Shown piece by piece: positions 42,201 through 54,900 of a DNA stretch of 64,000 bases. Positions within the stretch are counted from its first letter, which is position 1, and every line of letters starts with the position of its first letter. The position numbers and the translations under genes were made by a program. The DNA comes from Rachycentron canadum (taxonomy: Eukaryota; Chordata; Actinopteri; Carangiformes; Rachycentridae): contig CM076658.1 in NCBI GenBank assembly GCA_038496675.1, positions 11,203,172 through 11,267,171 of the forward strand. Direction: 5' to 3'. The notes beneath the pieces are model-generated. The model had not been told where the DNA came from. It saw only the letters and a program-made list of their open reading frames with translations, and searched no databases.

Positions 42201-45200
42201 GAGGAGGAAATCATGTGACCCTGCTAATCGTTGTGTTTGGTTTTTCTGTCGAAGCCTGTGTGTACAAGTAGAGACAGATTTCTCCTTGACGCTTTGTTTT
42301 TGTTTGCTCCCTGTTTGTTTTGCAGGGATTTAACATGAGTAGGCAGGGTTGCACTGAGTGTGCACTGTGCTGCTGCTGCTTCTCTCCCCTGTATGGATAA
42401 ATAAAGCACCGTGGTGTTTATGGAGGAGCGGCAGCGTGGCTGTGTGCCTGAAGTCTAGCTTTTACTCACACTTGTTTGTGATGGAGGTAAACTAAGTGAT
42501 CCTGGACCCCGAAGAGAGCGCTGTTGACATCTAACTACGTGCTATGTTGTATGAAGTGCCTAGCAACAGACACCTTGCGTGGTGGTGAGCGTTCGAAGCA
42601 CGCTGGATCACAACAATGTTCTTCACCGTGCACACTGCTGTGCAGATAAACAGCTCAGTATCCCTGACTTGACTTAATCTCCTATTAGTGTCTCCACTCA
42701 GTCTTTTAAGGCCATTGACACCATCCCCCACTCACAGAGCAGTGTGCTGAATTTACTACAAACGTGTGATTAGCTGTGGTAATTTCTGTGTGTCTCAAAA
42801 TATGAGAATTAGAAAGTCATTTATTTGAAATTCCTTCAACCATGTTTCCAAAATATTGCATGACTAATAAGTCTCTTTTGAATCTATGTTGATGGATTCT
42901 GATTGGATCAAGTTTGCAGGTATCATTCATTTTTCCCCTTCTTGACACTTTTCACAAGTGACTCACTTTAGACTTGCAAAAATGTCAAATCCATCTTAGT
43001 TGCCATAGCAGCCACCCTGCTCATTGAGGCATTAGCCTGATCCACGAGGCAGGTTAAATCTCGCAAAATGCCAACAACAGAGACGGGATCAGCAGCAAGT
43101 AATGAGACTTTTTTTTTTTTTTTTTTCTTGTTTCGTTTTTTTTTTTTTTCTGCTGCGATGTGTGTGTTCCTACATGAGGGACCGAGGGGGCTACACTGTT
43201 CCTAAAAGTGAAAAAGACAGGCCAGACTACGCAGTGCAATATTGACTGTCTCAGTCAAGCTGTTCTAAAACAGGGATGTATCCCATAACACGTGTTTCCT
43301 CTGTCAGGAAGGGTGGGGACCTGTGAGAAGGGGTGTTGGGGCACGGCTTGGTTGGCTCAGGCATTACCAGCAACTGCGGCTACAACAGGAAGAAGGCGGT
43401 GCCACTCCAGGATTGTTTCATGTGTATGAAATAATTAAAATAACTGCATAGCTGATAAACCACTTTTTTTTTTTTTTTTTTTTTCATTTTCATGACTAAA
43501 TTCACGCAGAAAATGCAACACAGGTTATTTTTGTCTGTGTTTTGTGTCTGCAATGTTTTAAAGGGTTAGTACATGGCTGACAAAGTCATATCACTTTATA
43601 TAGGCTACACCTAGTTTAAAAAATGCAACATATAATATAACATATAACATAACCCTACATCCAAGATTGATGCTGTTTCAGTAACAAAAGATTTTCCTGT
43701 ATCTGCACAACGCAAATGAGTTCTTTGCCAACCATGTGCAGCCGCAATGTGTGACAGCTTCTTGTAACAGCTGTTTGTGGTGTCCCCAAGGAGCTGTGTG
43801 GTACAGCATTACAGATAAACCCACTGCCACTTGAATGGTGCAGGTGCACGGACATGCGTTCATCTCGTCCTCCATGCTCTGTTTCCCTTGATTGTCAGCA
43901 GCGCTCATTGAACCAGGCTCAAGAGGATTTCCACTGATCACAAACAAAGAGCCAACTGAGATTATCTGATCCTTAAAGGATTCCAAACTGGTCCCCACCA
44001 ACACCACCAATTATCCCCACCCCCTGCAACATGGGCGTTACTTTCTGCATTGCCTTTGATTAGTTTTAACTTCACCTTTCATTTGCCTCTGTTTTCTTCT
44101 TTTTGTGTCATAACCTGTTAACCTTTGGTTCCACTTTCACATTAAAGCCTGTCTCATTCTGATCTTCAGTTTAGAAGCTATGGAGATTAATCCCGACTCT
44201 CACTACATCTCAGACTGTGTTTGCACCTCCCTCCAAGAATACCATGTTAACAATAATTTCCTACCTTGCTTCCCCTCACCTGACACTTTCTACTCACTCT
44301 GCATTAAGATGTGCAGCTTTGTGCTCTTGTGTGACAACAGGTGGTGTGTTGAAAGTGACGGTGCTGCTATTTAATCTGCTCAGTCTAAATGGCTTTCATT
44401 GTGGGATATTTGAGAAAATCTTGGTACGGCCCATCTGTTAGACAGGATTCTCTTTCTCTTAAGACTGTGGGATATTTTACTTAAGATGCTCCAAACAGAA
44501 AGCAATACACCTGGATTAATAGTTAACTGCTGTTTACTTCCATTGGTTTTTATTAATAAGTCATACTTGATGTGTTATCTTCCTGTTAATCACTGATAAG
44601 GACTTTATTATTAACAGACTTTGGGGATGTTTTATAGAGTCAGCTCATGCCTCCAGTATATTCTCTCCTTTTATCAGTACTGCTTAGCCTTACAGGGTCG
44701 CGGGGCAGCTGGATCTACGTAATCCAAGCTGACATTTAATGCGTGCAGGGTACACCCTAGGCAGATCACCAGTCTATCACAGGGCACCCTCCAGTATGTT
44801 ATGTAGTATAATTGTTACATTTTAATGCATTCATCATGGTTAAAATTCGAGGTGGTTCAAATAGTCACAGCCTGATAAAGGGGGTAAATATAGTTTTATC
44901 CAGCAACAGATTGAATGTATTTTCATCCAGATTGTTAGAGTCTGCAAATATCTGCTGAATAACGGTAAATGTTGTGTGTAAATGGTAAATGTATAAAAGA
45001 CCTGAGTCCTGCGATGAGGCAGTTTAAATACTTTTATGTTAATACAGGAAATGCATATCCTGAGTCTTACGTATTTTGATGAAGGCACATTGTGTGATGT
45101 GGGAATCTATTTCAGCCTAATTAGTTGAAGTAAAATAGTTTTACTCATACTAAAGTAATCAATCCACAGAAGTCTCACCTTTGAAGTATGTTACATTTTA

Positions 45201-48200
45201 TGATGATTAACCTCAGCAATGCAGTCAGTTTGCGTCAGTAACACACAGCCTGAAACATGTATGTGTATGAAGAGAGGGCTGTAAGTCAGTGGTTTCTTCA
45301 CAGCTTTCAAAACAATGCTGGACCTGCAGTTCTGAGTCACAGAGTGTAGCTTTCTTATCTTCCAATGGCCTCATGACTGACCAGTATGGGCTTGTTTCAG
45401 GATCACTCAGCTTCCTTACAGCGTGACTGCATGTCAGAGCCTGGCTGTGATGACACACTCACTCTGAAATCTCTTTCACACCGAGGCACCGTGGCTACTG
45501 ACCTGCAGAGGGTCGATGTAGACCAAACTGTTGTCTCCACAGGAAGTGATGACTGCTTGTCATCAGGGAGACACTTTTTTTAATCTCTGTGAAAAACATG
45601 GTACCTGGAAATTTAGCTTTCCTTGCTTGTACTGAATAAAACTAGTAGCAATGTGTTATCACTGTATTTATCACAGTGTTATCACAAAGTCTGTGTTGGC
45701 CTTGGGAGCCAGTGGGCCTGCCTCATGTCTGAGATTTGAATGAGGTTTGGAGCTGTGACAACACTGTTAGCTGGGAAACTCTCTTCCTGTACAGTCCAAT
45801 TTGTATATGGTCACCTCTTCCTCTGCTATAGTGACTCTAGTGGCGGGAATAATTGTTTCCACACCGAGCTGCTGGAAATGACACACATGTAAGAAAACAA
45901 TGGCTGCATTATTCCAATGAGAGCAGCGTACTGCCTGCTGTTTCTATGGACCATAGTATCACACAGCAGCAGAATAGTCATTGAAGTCAGAACCATCACT
46001 GTGTGTCTCTTCAGTGAATGACAGTTTTGTCACCATTTATAAATCACAAAAAAATGCAATGTTTTTATTGTTCAATATTATGTCTTATTTAATGCATACT
46101 CTTCTGTCAAAACTTCTGTCAAAACAGTGCGGTATCATCCTCACCCTGTAGGTGGCAGTAACAGCATACACTGACTGCTGTATGTCACCTCTGTGGAGAG
46201 CTTAGTAATGCTCTGTGTGCGTGGATGTGGATTTACATTGCATGTCTGTGTTATTGCTTTCAGATGAAAACTGATTGGAAATGAAGTTGTTTCTATAATT
46301 GTTTTTTTTATTTTTTCTTAATGCACTCCTGTGGCTGTTTTTATTGTATGCTCTACAGAAATCAGCAGTTCATCATTTATTTTCCCAAGAAAAACAAACT
46401 TGGAGTCAAGGCAACTACATTTTATTAACCAGAGGTCATTTGGGATATGCAGTGAGATCAGATTTGTGGTGCATTGGCTTGCTTGAGTCAGCATTTTTTA
46501 TTTATTTGTTTATTTTTATGAGATGACTTTGTGTTGTGCTTATGTCTAGTGAAGCCAAAGCACAGTTGGTACGGGTAAGATGGTGACTGCAGGCCTTCTG
46601 GGCTTGGCACTGCTTCACACCATCTTTGCTGGTTTTGCTGCTGCAGAGGCTGTGGGTAAGACACTGTTTGATTAGCAGCGTCTATTAATGACCTGAACCC
46701 ACTGCAGCAACCTCGCTCACTGCAGACCCAGCAGAGCTGCATCCAGATTCAGAGATGCATGTCTCTGTATGTGTGTGTGTGTACCCATACTTTTAATTTG
46801 GCCCTATGTCCTTCATGCAACATATACTTACTCTGCGCCACAACAAAGTAAAGGAAGCAGTACCCCTCAGGAAAATGGGTCATTTTCTTCTCCTGGGATA
46901 AATAAACCATCCCAAAATACTAAGAAGGAGGAAAAGGATGTGGCCCCTGTTGTATTTGTTTTGCACCATTTTAAGATGGACAGGATGACCTGAGTTTCAG
47001 CTCCAGGTCAAAGACAGACTAAAGTTTAGTATATGCACTTACTATTCAGACAATAATTTAAGCGCTCTTGGTTGTCCGTTTTGTCACGTGTCAAGTATTA
47101 TGGGGTTGTTATGTAAACTCTGCATTTAAAATGTGAAGCACGAGGCTTATTGAGATTCCAGGCCCATCTATGAAGCCCACCCACATGTAACTGTGGGGCA
47201 GTACCCCAAACAACTTTTCTCACACAAAAACACTTGAAAAACTGCTTCAAATTTTTACTCTACAGGAAACAGCAGACTTAACATCTTCTTTCACGGGTTA
47301 ATAGAGGCCCTGGCTTTGTGCTCCTACAATAAAATTTCACTTCTTCCATTTGTGTTCTTAAATTTAGGAGGAGTTCAGCATTACTCTGACAAATACCCAC
47401 AAAGCTCTCCATGGTTCAGGAGTTTTGATTGAATTTGAGGGAAAGTGGGCAGTGAGAGGCGGCTGTGTTATGACAGGGTTTACACACACACACATCGGCA
47501 GGAAACAGCCACTTCCTTTTTGGAGTCCCTAGAGAGCTCCAGCTGGGAGCCAGCCTGTTTTATCGGCCCTGCACTGCTGGATATGTGGGTGATGTCACTG
47601 TGGTGCACCACACTGTGGCCTCTCTCCACACAAACACACAGTCTCTCTCACACACACACAAAATACACATACTACTCCCTACAGAGTCCCAAAGCAGAGC
47701 CTGGGCATGGAAACATGACCAGCTGCGGACTTGACCTTCATCCTACAGAAGCTCTTCAGATGAGATGCCAGCTCCTCCTGAACTCCTCTCTACTACACTG
47801 AGCCATGCAGAGACATTTCTGGCTTTGTTGTGTGTGGATTTGTCCACTGCTTAGTGTGAAACTTCAGTTGACCCTTCTGTGTCCACATGTGCTGGCTTTG
47901 ATGTTTTTAATTTGGCTCCACCCACCACTTGCTGTTAACAGCTTGAGATGACTGCATTAATACAAGTGTGTTATTTTGGTGGTGTGTTCCTGGAGGTCAG
48001 TGATGGTGTCCATATGCAGCAGATGTTGTGACTGTGGTCGGAGAGTCCACATGAAGACGTTTCGTTGCATTTTTCATTGCACAATAACATTTGCTTAGCT
48101 CATTAAGTTTTCTCTGTTTCTGACACTTTTAAATATGGAAATAACTTTAATATAAACTTACAAAATTGAAAAGGTTGACAGAAAATTCATTGTTAACAAT

Positions 48201-49876
48201 CCTCATAATTAAATCTGAGTAATTTTTTAAGTGTTACTAACACTTTTAGTCCCATACCAATATAAAACGTATGACTGTAATTTGAAGATATTAACAATCA
48301 GTAGTATTACCAGTACATTATAGGGGTCATACTTAGTACCCTGCCAGGAATAATGCCCACTGCAGAGAATAAAGCTTTGCTGTGTAGCAACAGCAGCAGT
48401 AATCCATGCAGCTCCACGCACCCAGCAGTGTTTCAGACCGACTCTTATCTCCTCTGCAGCTGCTGCAGATTTTAGCAGGGCTGTGCAGCGTGGACTCACT
48501 GAGCTCACATGTCCCGCAGAGGATGTTCACAGTTGAACTTCTACAGAGTGACCCATGCTGTGCCTCAGCACACTTTCAAACCCCCCTACCATTCTCAGCA
48601 TAGCATTGCCTTGAGCTCCAACTCAACATTTAGTATGACTGACACAGTCCAACTGTGTATTGCTGGAGGCTACAGTACCACTTCATTTGTCAGCTCCAGA
48701 TATGCACAGAATAGATGTCCTCAAGCTGAGCAGGGGCACTGGAATATGTTCCATGTCTGGCAGCAACGTATCATATATTGATTATTCTGAGACTTTTTGA
48801 TATTTGTTATGAGTGGGTAGCAAAGCTTTGTGAGTCAAAAGGGCAGTAGAAGGACACACTGCTACAGCTAATGATTCAGCAATACCCTGTCTGACCATGA
48901 TAATTTATTACCAGTAGAGTGTATGGTAAAACTCATCGTTCAAGCAAACATGGGGGGGCATCTAAACAAACTTTCTTTTGGCTTTGTGCCCTTTTTTCCA
49001 ATTTCTTTCTTACAGTTTATATTCGGAGTAACTGGCTGGATTCGATCCTAGGAAGAGCTTTTTACGTGGCAGATGTGTCTTAGCAGCCTCTTTACATTGT
49101 TGCAGACATGTCTTTACATGTACAAGAAGAATTTGTTTCCTCAGGGCAGAAAATTTATGATCACCGGTTGTGACACTTCAAACAATGTCTGCTTGTATGC
49201 ATGTATTATTGTCCATTTAGTCCTGCTCTTGTTTATGCTGATACTTATTTAGTAATAACTGGCAGGAATAATTGACAGCTGTTGATTAACTTACTTGAGA
49301 GGTCAATATCAAAAACACCGAAAACACACACACACACACACGGGGGGGGGGGGGGGTAGCCTAGGAGCATAGGAAAGGCATAGCCTCATGGCAAATGCTT
49401 GAACTACAGTTAAAGTTAAAACTACAAGTTAAAGAAAATCAGTGTCGCTGCTGGCCTACATATCCTCAAAAAGTGGATTTATGACTTTGCAGTTTTACCA
49501 GTTTATACCAGATTGCTTCTTGTTATTCTATATAGTAAGCCTAAAATCCCTGTTTTCAGCGACGCGGGGGGTGGAGTGTGGATCAGAGGTGTGAGAAAGG
49601 GGATAAAGTAAAAGAGGAGATGTGTTTCCTAACAGATCGATTGGTTCATTCAGTCCGCGTCTTGTCCCTGTTTCTCCCACTCTCTCTCTTCCTCTTTCTC
49701 CCTCTGTCTGACTGAATCCCCTCATCTACGGGCTCAGCTGCTTTCCCCCACAGCTCATCTCATTGCACGCTCGAATGTAGTTCAGTGTGTCAAGGGCTGC
49801 TGAAATATTAACACAAGAGCAAGCAGGAATGACTTAGTGCACCATCATGATGTAAGAGTGCACTTCACTTTCTCCA

Positions 49877-49930
<54 letters not shown>

Positions 49931-51859
49931 ATAGTTTCTACGGGTGTGCCTGCATGCATATGGGTGTCTGCACCTTTAATACCCCTTAATGAAAAGTTTA
50001 TCTCTGTCCATCTCTAAAAGGAAGTTTCTAGACAGATGTCAGCATTATGAAAGTAAGCACAGCTGCAGCCAGGGGGAACTACAACAATTCAGTAGCAGGA
50101 GCGTGTACATGCCAATGTGACAAGTATGTTTGTTTTTTTTTTTAATTCCCTCTGAGGTCCTAAGGGGTCTACGATTGTGAGTTTTGCTGCTGCAGGAAGG
50201 GAAGAGACAATGATAAATAAACCCAAATGTATACTCCTCTGTTTCCTAGTCTTCCCTTCTTTTCCTCATAATCAGGATGTGGAACAAGGGCAACCGCAGA
50301 CAGCAAATGTCCATCTTTGTTGGTCTGGTGAATGGCTTCAACACAGTTTTGACATACAGGCGGATTTATGAGTTATTAATAAGGACATTGTGGGAATTAA
50401 AGCGTCTTTGCAAATGGAAAACTGTAGTCGCGGGGCAGTTATTTTTCCAATCCGAGATTTCATTTTTGTCAAGACATTGAATGTTTTTCCTCTTTTATCA
50501 TTTGTCTTCCTGTTCAGAGACATCTTTACCAAAGGTCACGATAGCGGGTGAATCATTCCCTGGCATTTCAAAAAGCTTGTGTGTGACCAAATTTGTCGTT
50601 CTACTCCCAACATATCTGTGTACTTGGCAGAGCGGCCAGCTTGTGATCAAGCAGCAGCTAATCTTTTATAGAAGAAAAAAAAAAAAAAAAAAAACTCCCT
50701 ATTTGATGTCTTGGCCTAAAAGGTTGAAATCCTCCCATGTTCCTGGTATGTTTTGTAAACAGATTTCTTTGAGGCTTGAGTCAGGTCATTGGGTTTTTCA
50801 TGAGATTTGGACATTTCATTTCCTTTTAGTGGGTCTGTGGCACCTTTTTCTTTCATTATTTAATTTGTTTTGTGAAGAATTATGGGGCTGTTTTAACCGG
50901 TTTTTTATCTGTGCTGTATATTTATTGAAACACAGGCTGCTGATTGCTGGATCTTTTCAGTGTGATTCATCCACTTCTTCTGCCATTGGCCCTGGTTTCT
51001 CAACTGAACTAAATAAGCATTGAGCCATATTGCTGTTTGCCTGACCAGGGAATCAGACTCTGCCTCTGGATATAAGACTGCATTTAGTGTAACCCATTTA
51101 TTTCACAATTATTCATCTGGTTCCCTAGCGGAGTCTCATTTTGGGGAGTTAGAATTAAAGCAGTTTACTAATTCCTTATCTAGTCAAAGCTACAATATGC
51201 CAATGTGGAAGTGAGCAGCATAAAAACAGAGTAGGATTTGGAAATGAACATTGGGGCTCAGAGGAGCAAGTGACTGAGTAAGTGAGACAGATGCACATAC
51301 GAGCCTGCGTTGCACCGAAGCTCAGCATTGGTTGAAGCTGCAGCAGAGCTCTCACAGCATCCTTCATCCCCCCATCCCTTGTTCTCTGCTCTACCTCACT
51401 CACTCACTGTATCTCGTCTGCTGACTGAGGTATTCCTACAAGCACAGACCGGGGCAGCTAGGAATTTCAGTGAGACTCTTTTTCTGTGTGTGAATAAATT
51501 CACTCTCTAGCTGTCCTCCTTTGCTCTCCTCTCTGGATCCTTTTTCACGAACACCAGCACTCGGTCCCTGGGTCAGAAGCTGTGGATTTGTGGGTCAGTT
51601 AAATCATGGACCAGGGAGGAACAGGGGACGATCGAGGAAACTGGGTCACTGGCAGGCTCTCCTGACTGATGCCTGTTTGGACCTGGAGGAATGGGGTGCA
51701 CCACCAGCACAGTTGTGTTTGATGGCCTGCGTACTGTGTTAGAGAGGAACTGTAGTGGCTACATCTGTAAGGGAGCAGCTGAGCCCATTGGGCCATCTGA
51801 GGCTGAGCGAGCGCTGAGTCGGAGAGAGTCGCGTGCATTGCCAACACCGAGAGTACTTA

Positions 51860-51902
<43 letters not shown>

Positions 51903-54900
51903 TGTTGCATTAAAAAATGGCTCGCGTTTAATTATGATGATTGTTAAAAATTAATTCTCTGTCAAACAACATACCAATTAATTGATGGATTGTTTGGGTC
52001 TTGAACTAAACATCATAAAACAGTAGCTCAGACCTCGAACCAGCCGCCTCATAATACTTCTGTATGGTGAAAGTAGTTATGGCAGTAATTAAAAGGTGAT
52101 CGCAAATTCAATTGAAAAGAAAAAAGCAGAAAATCCTTATATGAGATGCTGGAAGCTGCAAGTGTCAAATAAACAATCCAAATCACTGTGGACACATTTT
52201 CTGCTGCTCGACTTGATATCTTTTCTAATTGTTTTAGCACTTGTATATGCAGTGCATGCTGTGTATGGACTCCTGTTTTGAATGTCTAAAACAAGTGGGA
52301 CATTTAATCTGAAAAAAGCAAATTGTTTATGCTGCATTCTTTCCATGATTTCTTCTGTTAGGAGCTGCAAAATGCAGGACGTGAATATGATAAATAATTC
52401 AGATAATGCTAATATTAAAATATGTCTTTCCCTGATTCAACAACAGCAACAAAAGCCATAATAATCATCCTCATTTCAGCGTTGTGAATGTTTATCCATG
52501 AGTGTTAACAGTATAAAATGTAGGGCAGTAGGAGGGCTTGATCTTGCCTCTCACTAAGCACTGCATGGGTTAAAGCCTCTGTGGGCAGGCATGGGGGCGA
52601 TGAGGGGGTGGAGGGACAGTGAGCTCTGTGTCTGCTGGAAATCAATCACGGCTCTTCATCTGTGAACCGGCGGGCTTGGCAGGGTTTCTGCTGCTCCGTA
52701 CCAGCTTGTCTTGTTCATGTTTACTCACTACTGTGTGTGTGTGTGTGTGTGTTTGTGTGTGTGAGATGTCCCCTTCCCGTCGCTGGTTCATCAGATTCAC
52801 AGCATAAAGCTGAGTGACAGTGGCCCAGACTGAGAGCAGGGAATTAGGTCAAGGGCATGGTTTCTTCTTTTGGCTCAGGGATGGTCTTATCATCCAGACA
52901 GGGTCAATTAATCCTGTGTCATCATTTAGCGGTCTTACAAATCAATTGTTAAATGTGCAGGGGATGTTTGCTCTAGAGTAGTCAAAGTGTATGGAGCTTT
53001 AAAAGGCAGTGAGTTGAAAATATAACAAAATATGTCAATGAATAATAAAAGTAATAAAAAGATAATGAAAGTAGAGTGCAAATATAAAATAATAATATAA
53101 AGCTTGATTATGAATATACTTTGCCATCAGTTAATTAAATACATTTAAACTTAATTTTTCTCTCCTTCTATCTAACATTAGGAGGCAGTAAGGTGAACTT
53201 TTGATTAGCCTTAGCAGCTTGCTAAAATGCCATTGTTACAACAGTTACAATGTGATTTTCTCATAAAAGTACAACTGCCACATAGAGTCATGCCAATGTC
53301 CTGAAAATAGACTTTATAAACTGACATAACAATCATTGAAGCATTTCAGACGCCAGCTGAGGCTACCGAAGTTAGCTAGCTATGCTAAATAGAAGTTCAA
53401 AGACTCTTTACATGACTCAGTACCACTTTCAGATATAAGGTTTGTCACCAACCTTATCTTTGTACAAGAATGACTAAAAGTAAGCAGTAAATGTGCTGTT
53501 ATGCGATCAAACAATTCTCTTTAATTTTTCATCACAATTTGCACCTTTTTAATCCTTGGTTATAAAAAGACATAAACCATTATGTTTGCCCTTTTAATTC
53601 CTTTTGATTGCAGCAGGTCATTATTTTAGAGAAATTAAAACAGAATGGTGTTAAAGGCCAGGCACACACTCTCTCACACGCACACAATCACAGAGAAAAG
53701 CCATCTGTGGGAGGCTGATCTGCACTCTGTCGGCATGGCGTAAGGAATTAAATGGGCAGCATGGGTTGTTTTACTTCTGTCTTTTTGCTTACTGATTACA
53801 AGAACGCAGCCTTTTCCTTCCCCAAGGAAACGCACATCTCATTCTACTCAAGAGGTGAGCTGCCTTTGAAAACAAAAGTCACTGATTTGAGATAATACAG
53901 TTATGTGCAAGCTGTTGCAATTCAAGTGTCACGTTTCATTCTTGTGCTCAAGAAAAGCTAGCTAGACAAAACTAGGCATAAACCGAGTAAATGTCTGGAG
54001 TGTATACGGGTGCACTTAGTCATAAGTCCAGGACAGATTTTCTTTCCCAATCCAACCAATGTGCCTTCTCTTTCCCTATATGGACACTGATGAAACAAGA
54101 TCATACAAAACTCATTCAAAAGTTAAATGCTCATTTAATGTGCAAAAATGTTATTCCCCTTTACCACAGATTGCACCATTTGGCCACTTACTATTGCCAC
54201 AACGCCTTTATACATTTAAATATGAAAAGACAATAAGATTACAAATGCAATAGCACAATGTGCTGTCACCACAAAAAATGAATAGGCTGCTCTCACTGGA
54301 TTTCAAGTGCTGACAGTAAAAGTCTTTTATTGTTGTTGTCGATTTTATCGGCTGACTGACCAATGGTGTGAGACACTCACTCATTCACTCACTAACATGA
54401 GCACCTTTCAGTGTTCATGTGTCACCATGTGTCATGTATACATTTTTGTTTTCTTCAATATTTATACCTTTTTACCTATTATTATTTCTGTATTACTTTC
54501 GACATTGATTTAAATAATATCATTTAATAATAATTTTACTATATTTTACTTCAACTATTTTTTATTTATTCATGCGTTTATTTCACAATTGATATTTATT
54601 AATAAAAATGTTAAATATTTGTTAATTTACTTTTTAGTTAATTAATTATGTGTAAGTGAATATGTCTGTTTTTGACAAACATTTAGTTTGCTGTTGTCTG
54701 TTTGATTTCTCTCTTAAGGTGGAACACTTGAAAAATAGCTGGTATTACATAAACGCCATGTTCTCCCTCACATCCCTGAGGAAATTAGATGATTAATATG
54801 GCCTCCCTTCTTTAAGCTTTCATGTCTTGGCCTAATGGATTTACAATAAAACAACAGGATACTTTGGCTACGGAGTTGTTTTCCTGGTGATTGCTCCCTG

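Larger units (their letters stand above)
38761..51500 (+). other. dock9: dock9 first intron, segment 2
   Basis: No supported exon. It holds repeat relics (39695-39850, 40065-40131, 41780-41875, 44681-44792), microsatellites (42000-42024 TC, 49322-49356 CA plus a G run, 49880-49927 GT) and T runs at 43109-43149 and 43464-43484. Short frames here are judged chance. Confidence 0.55.
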
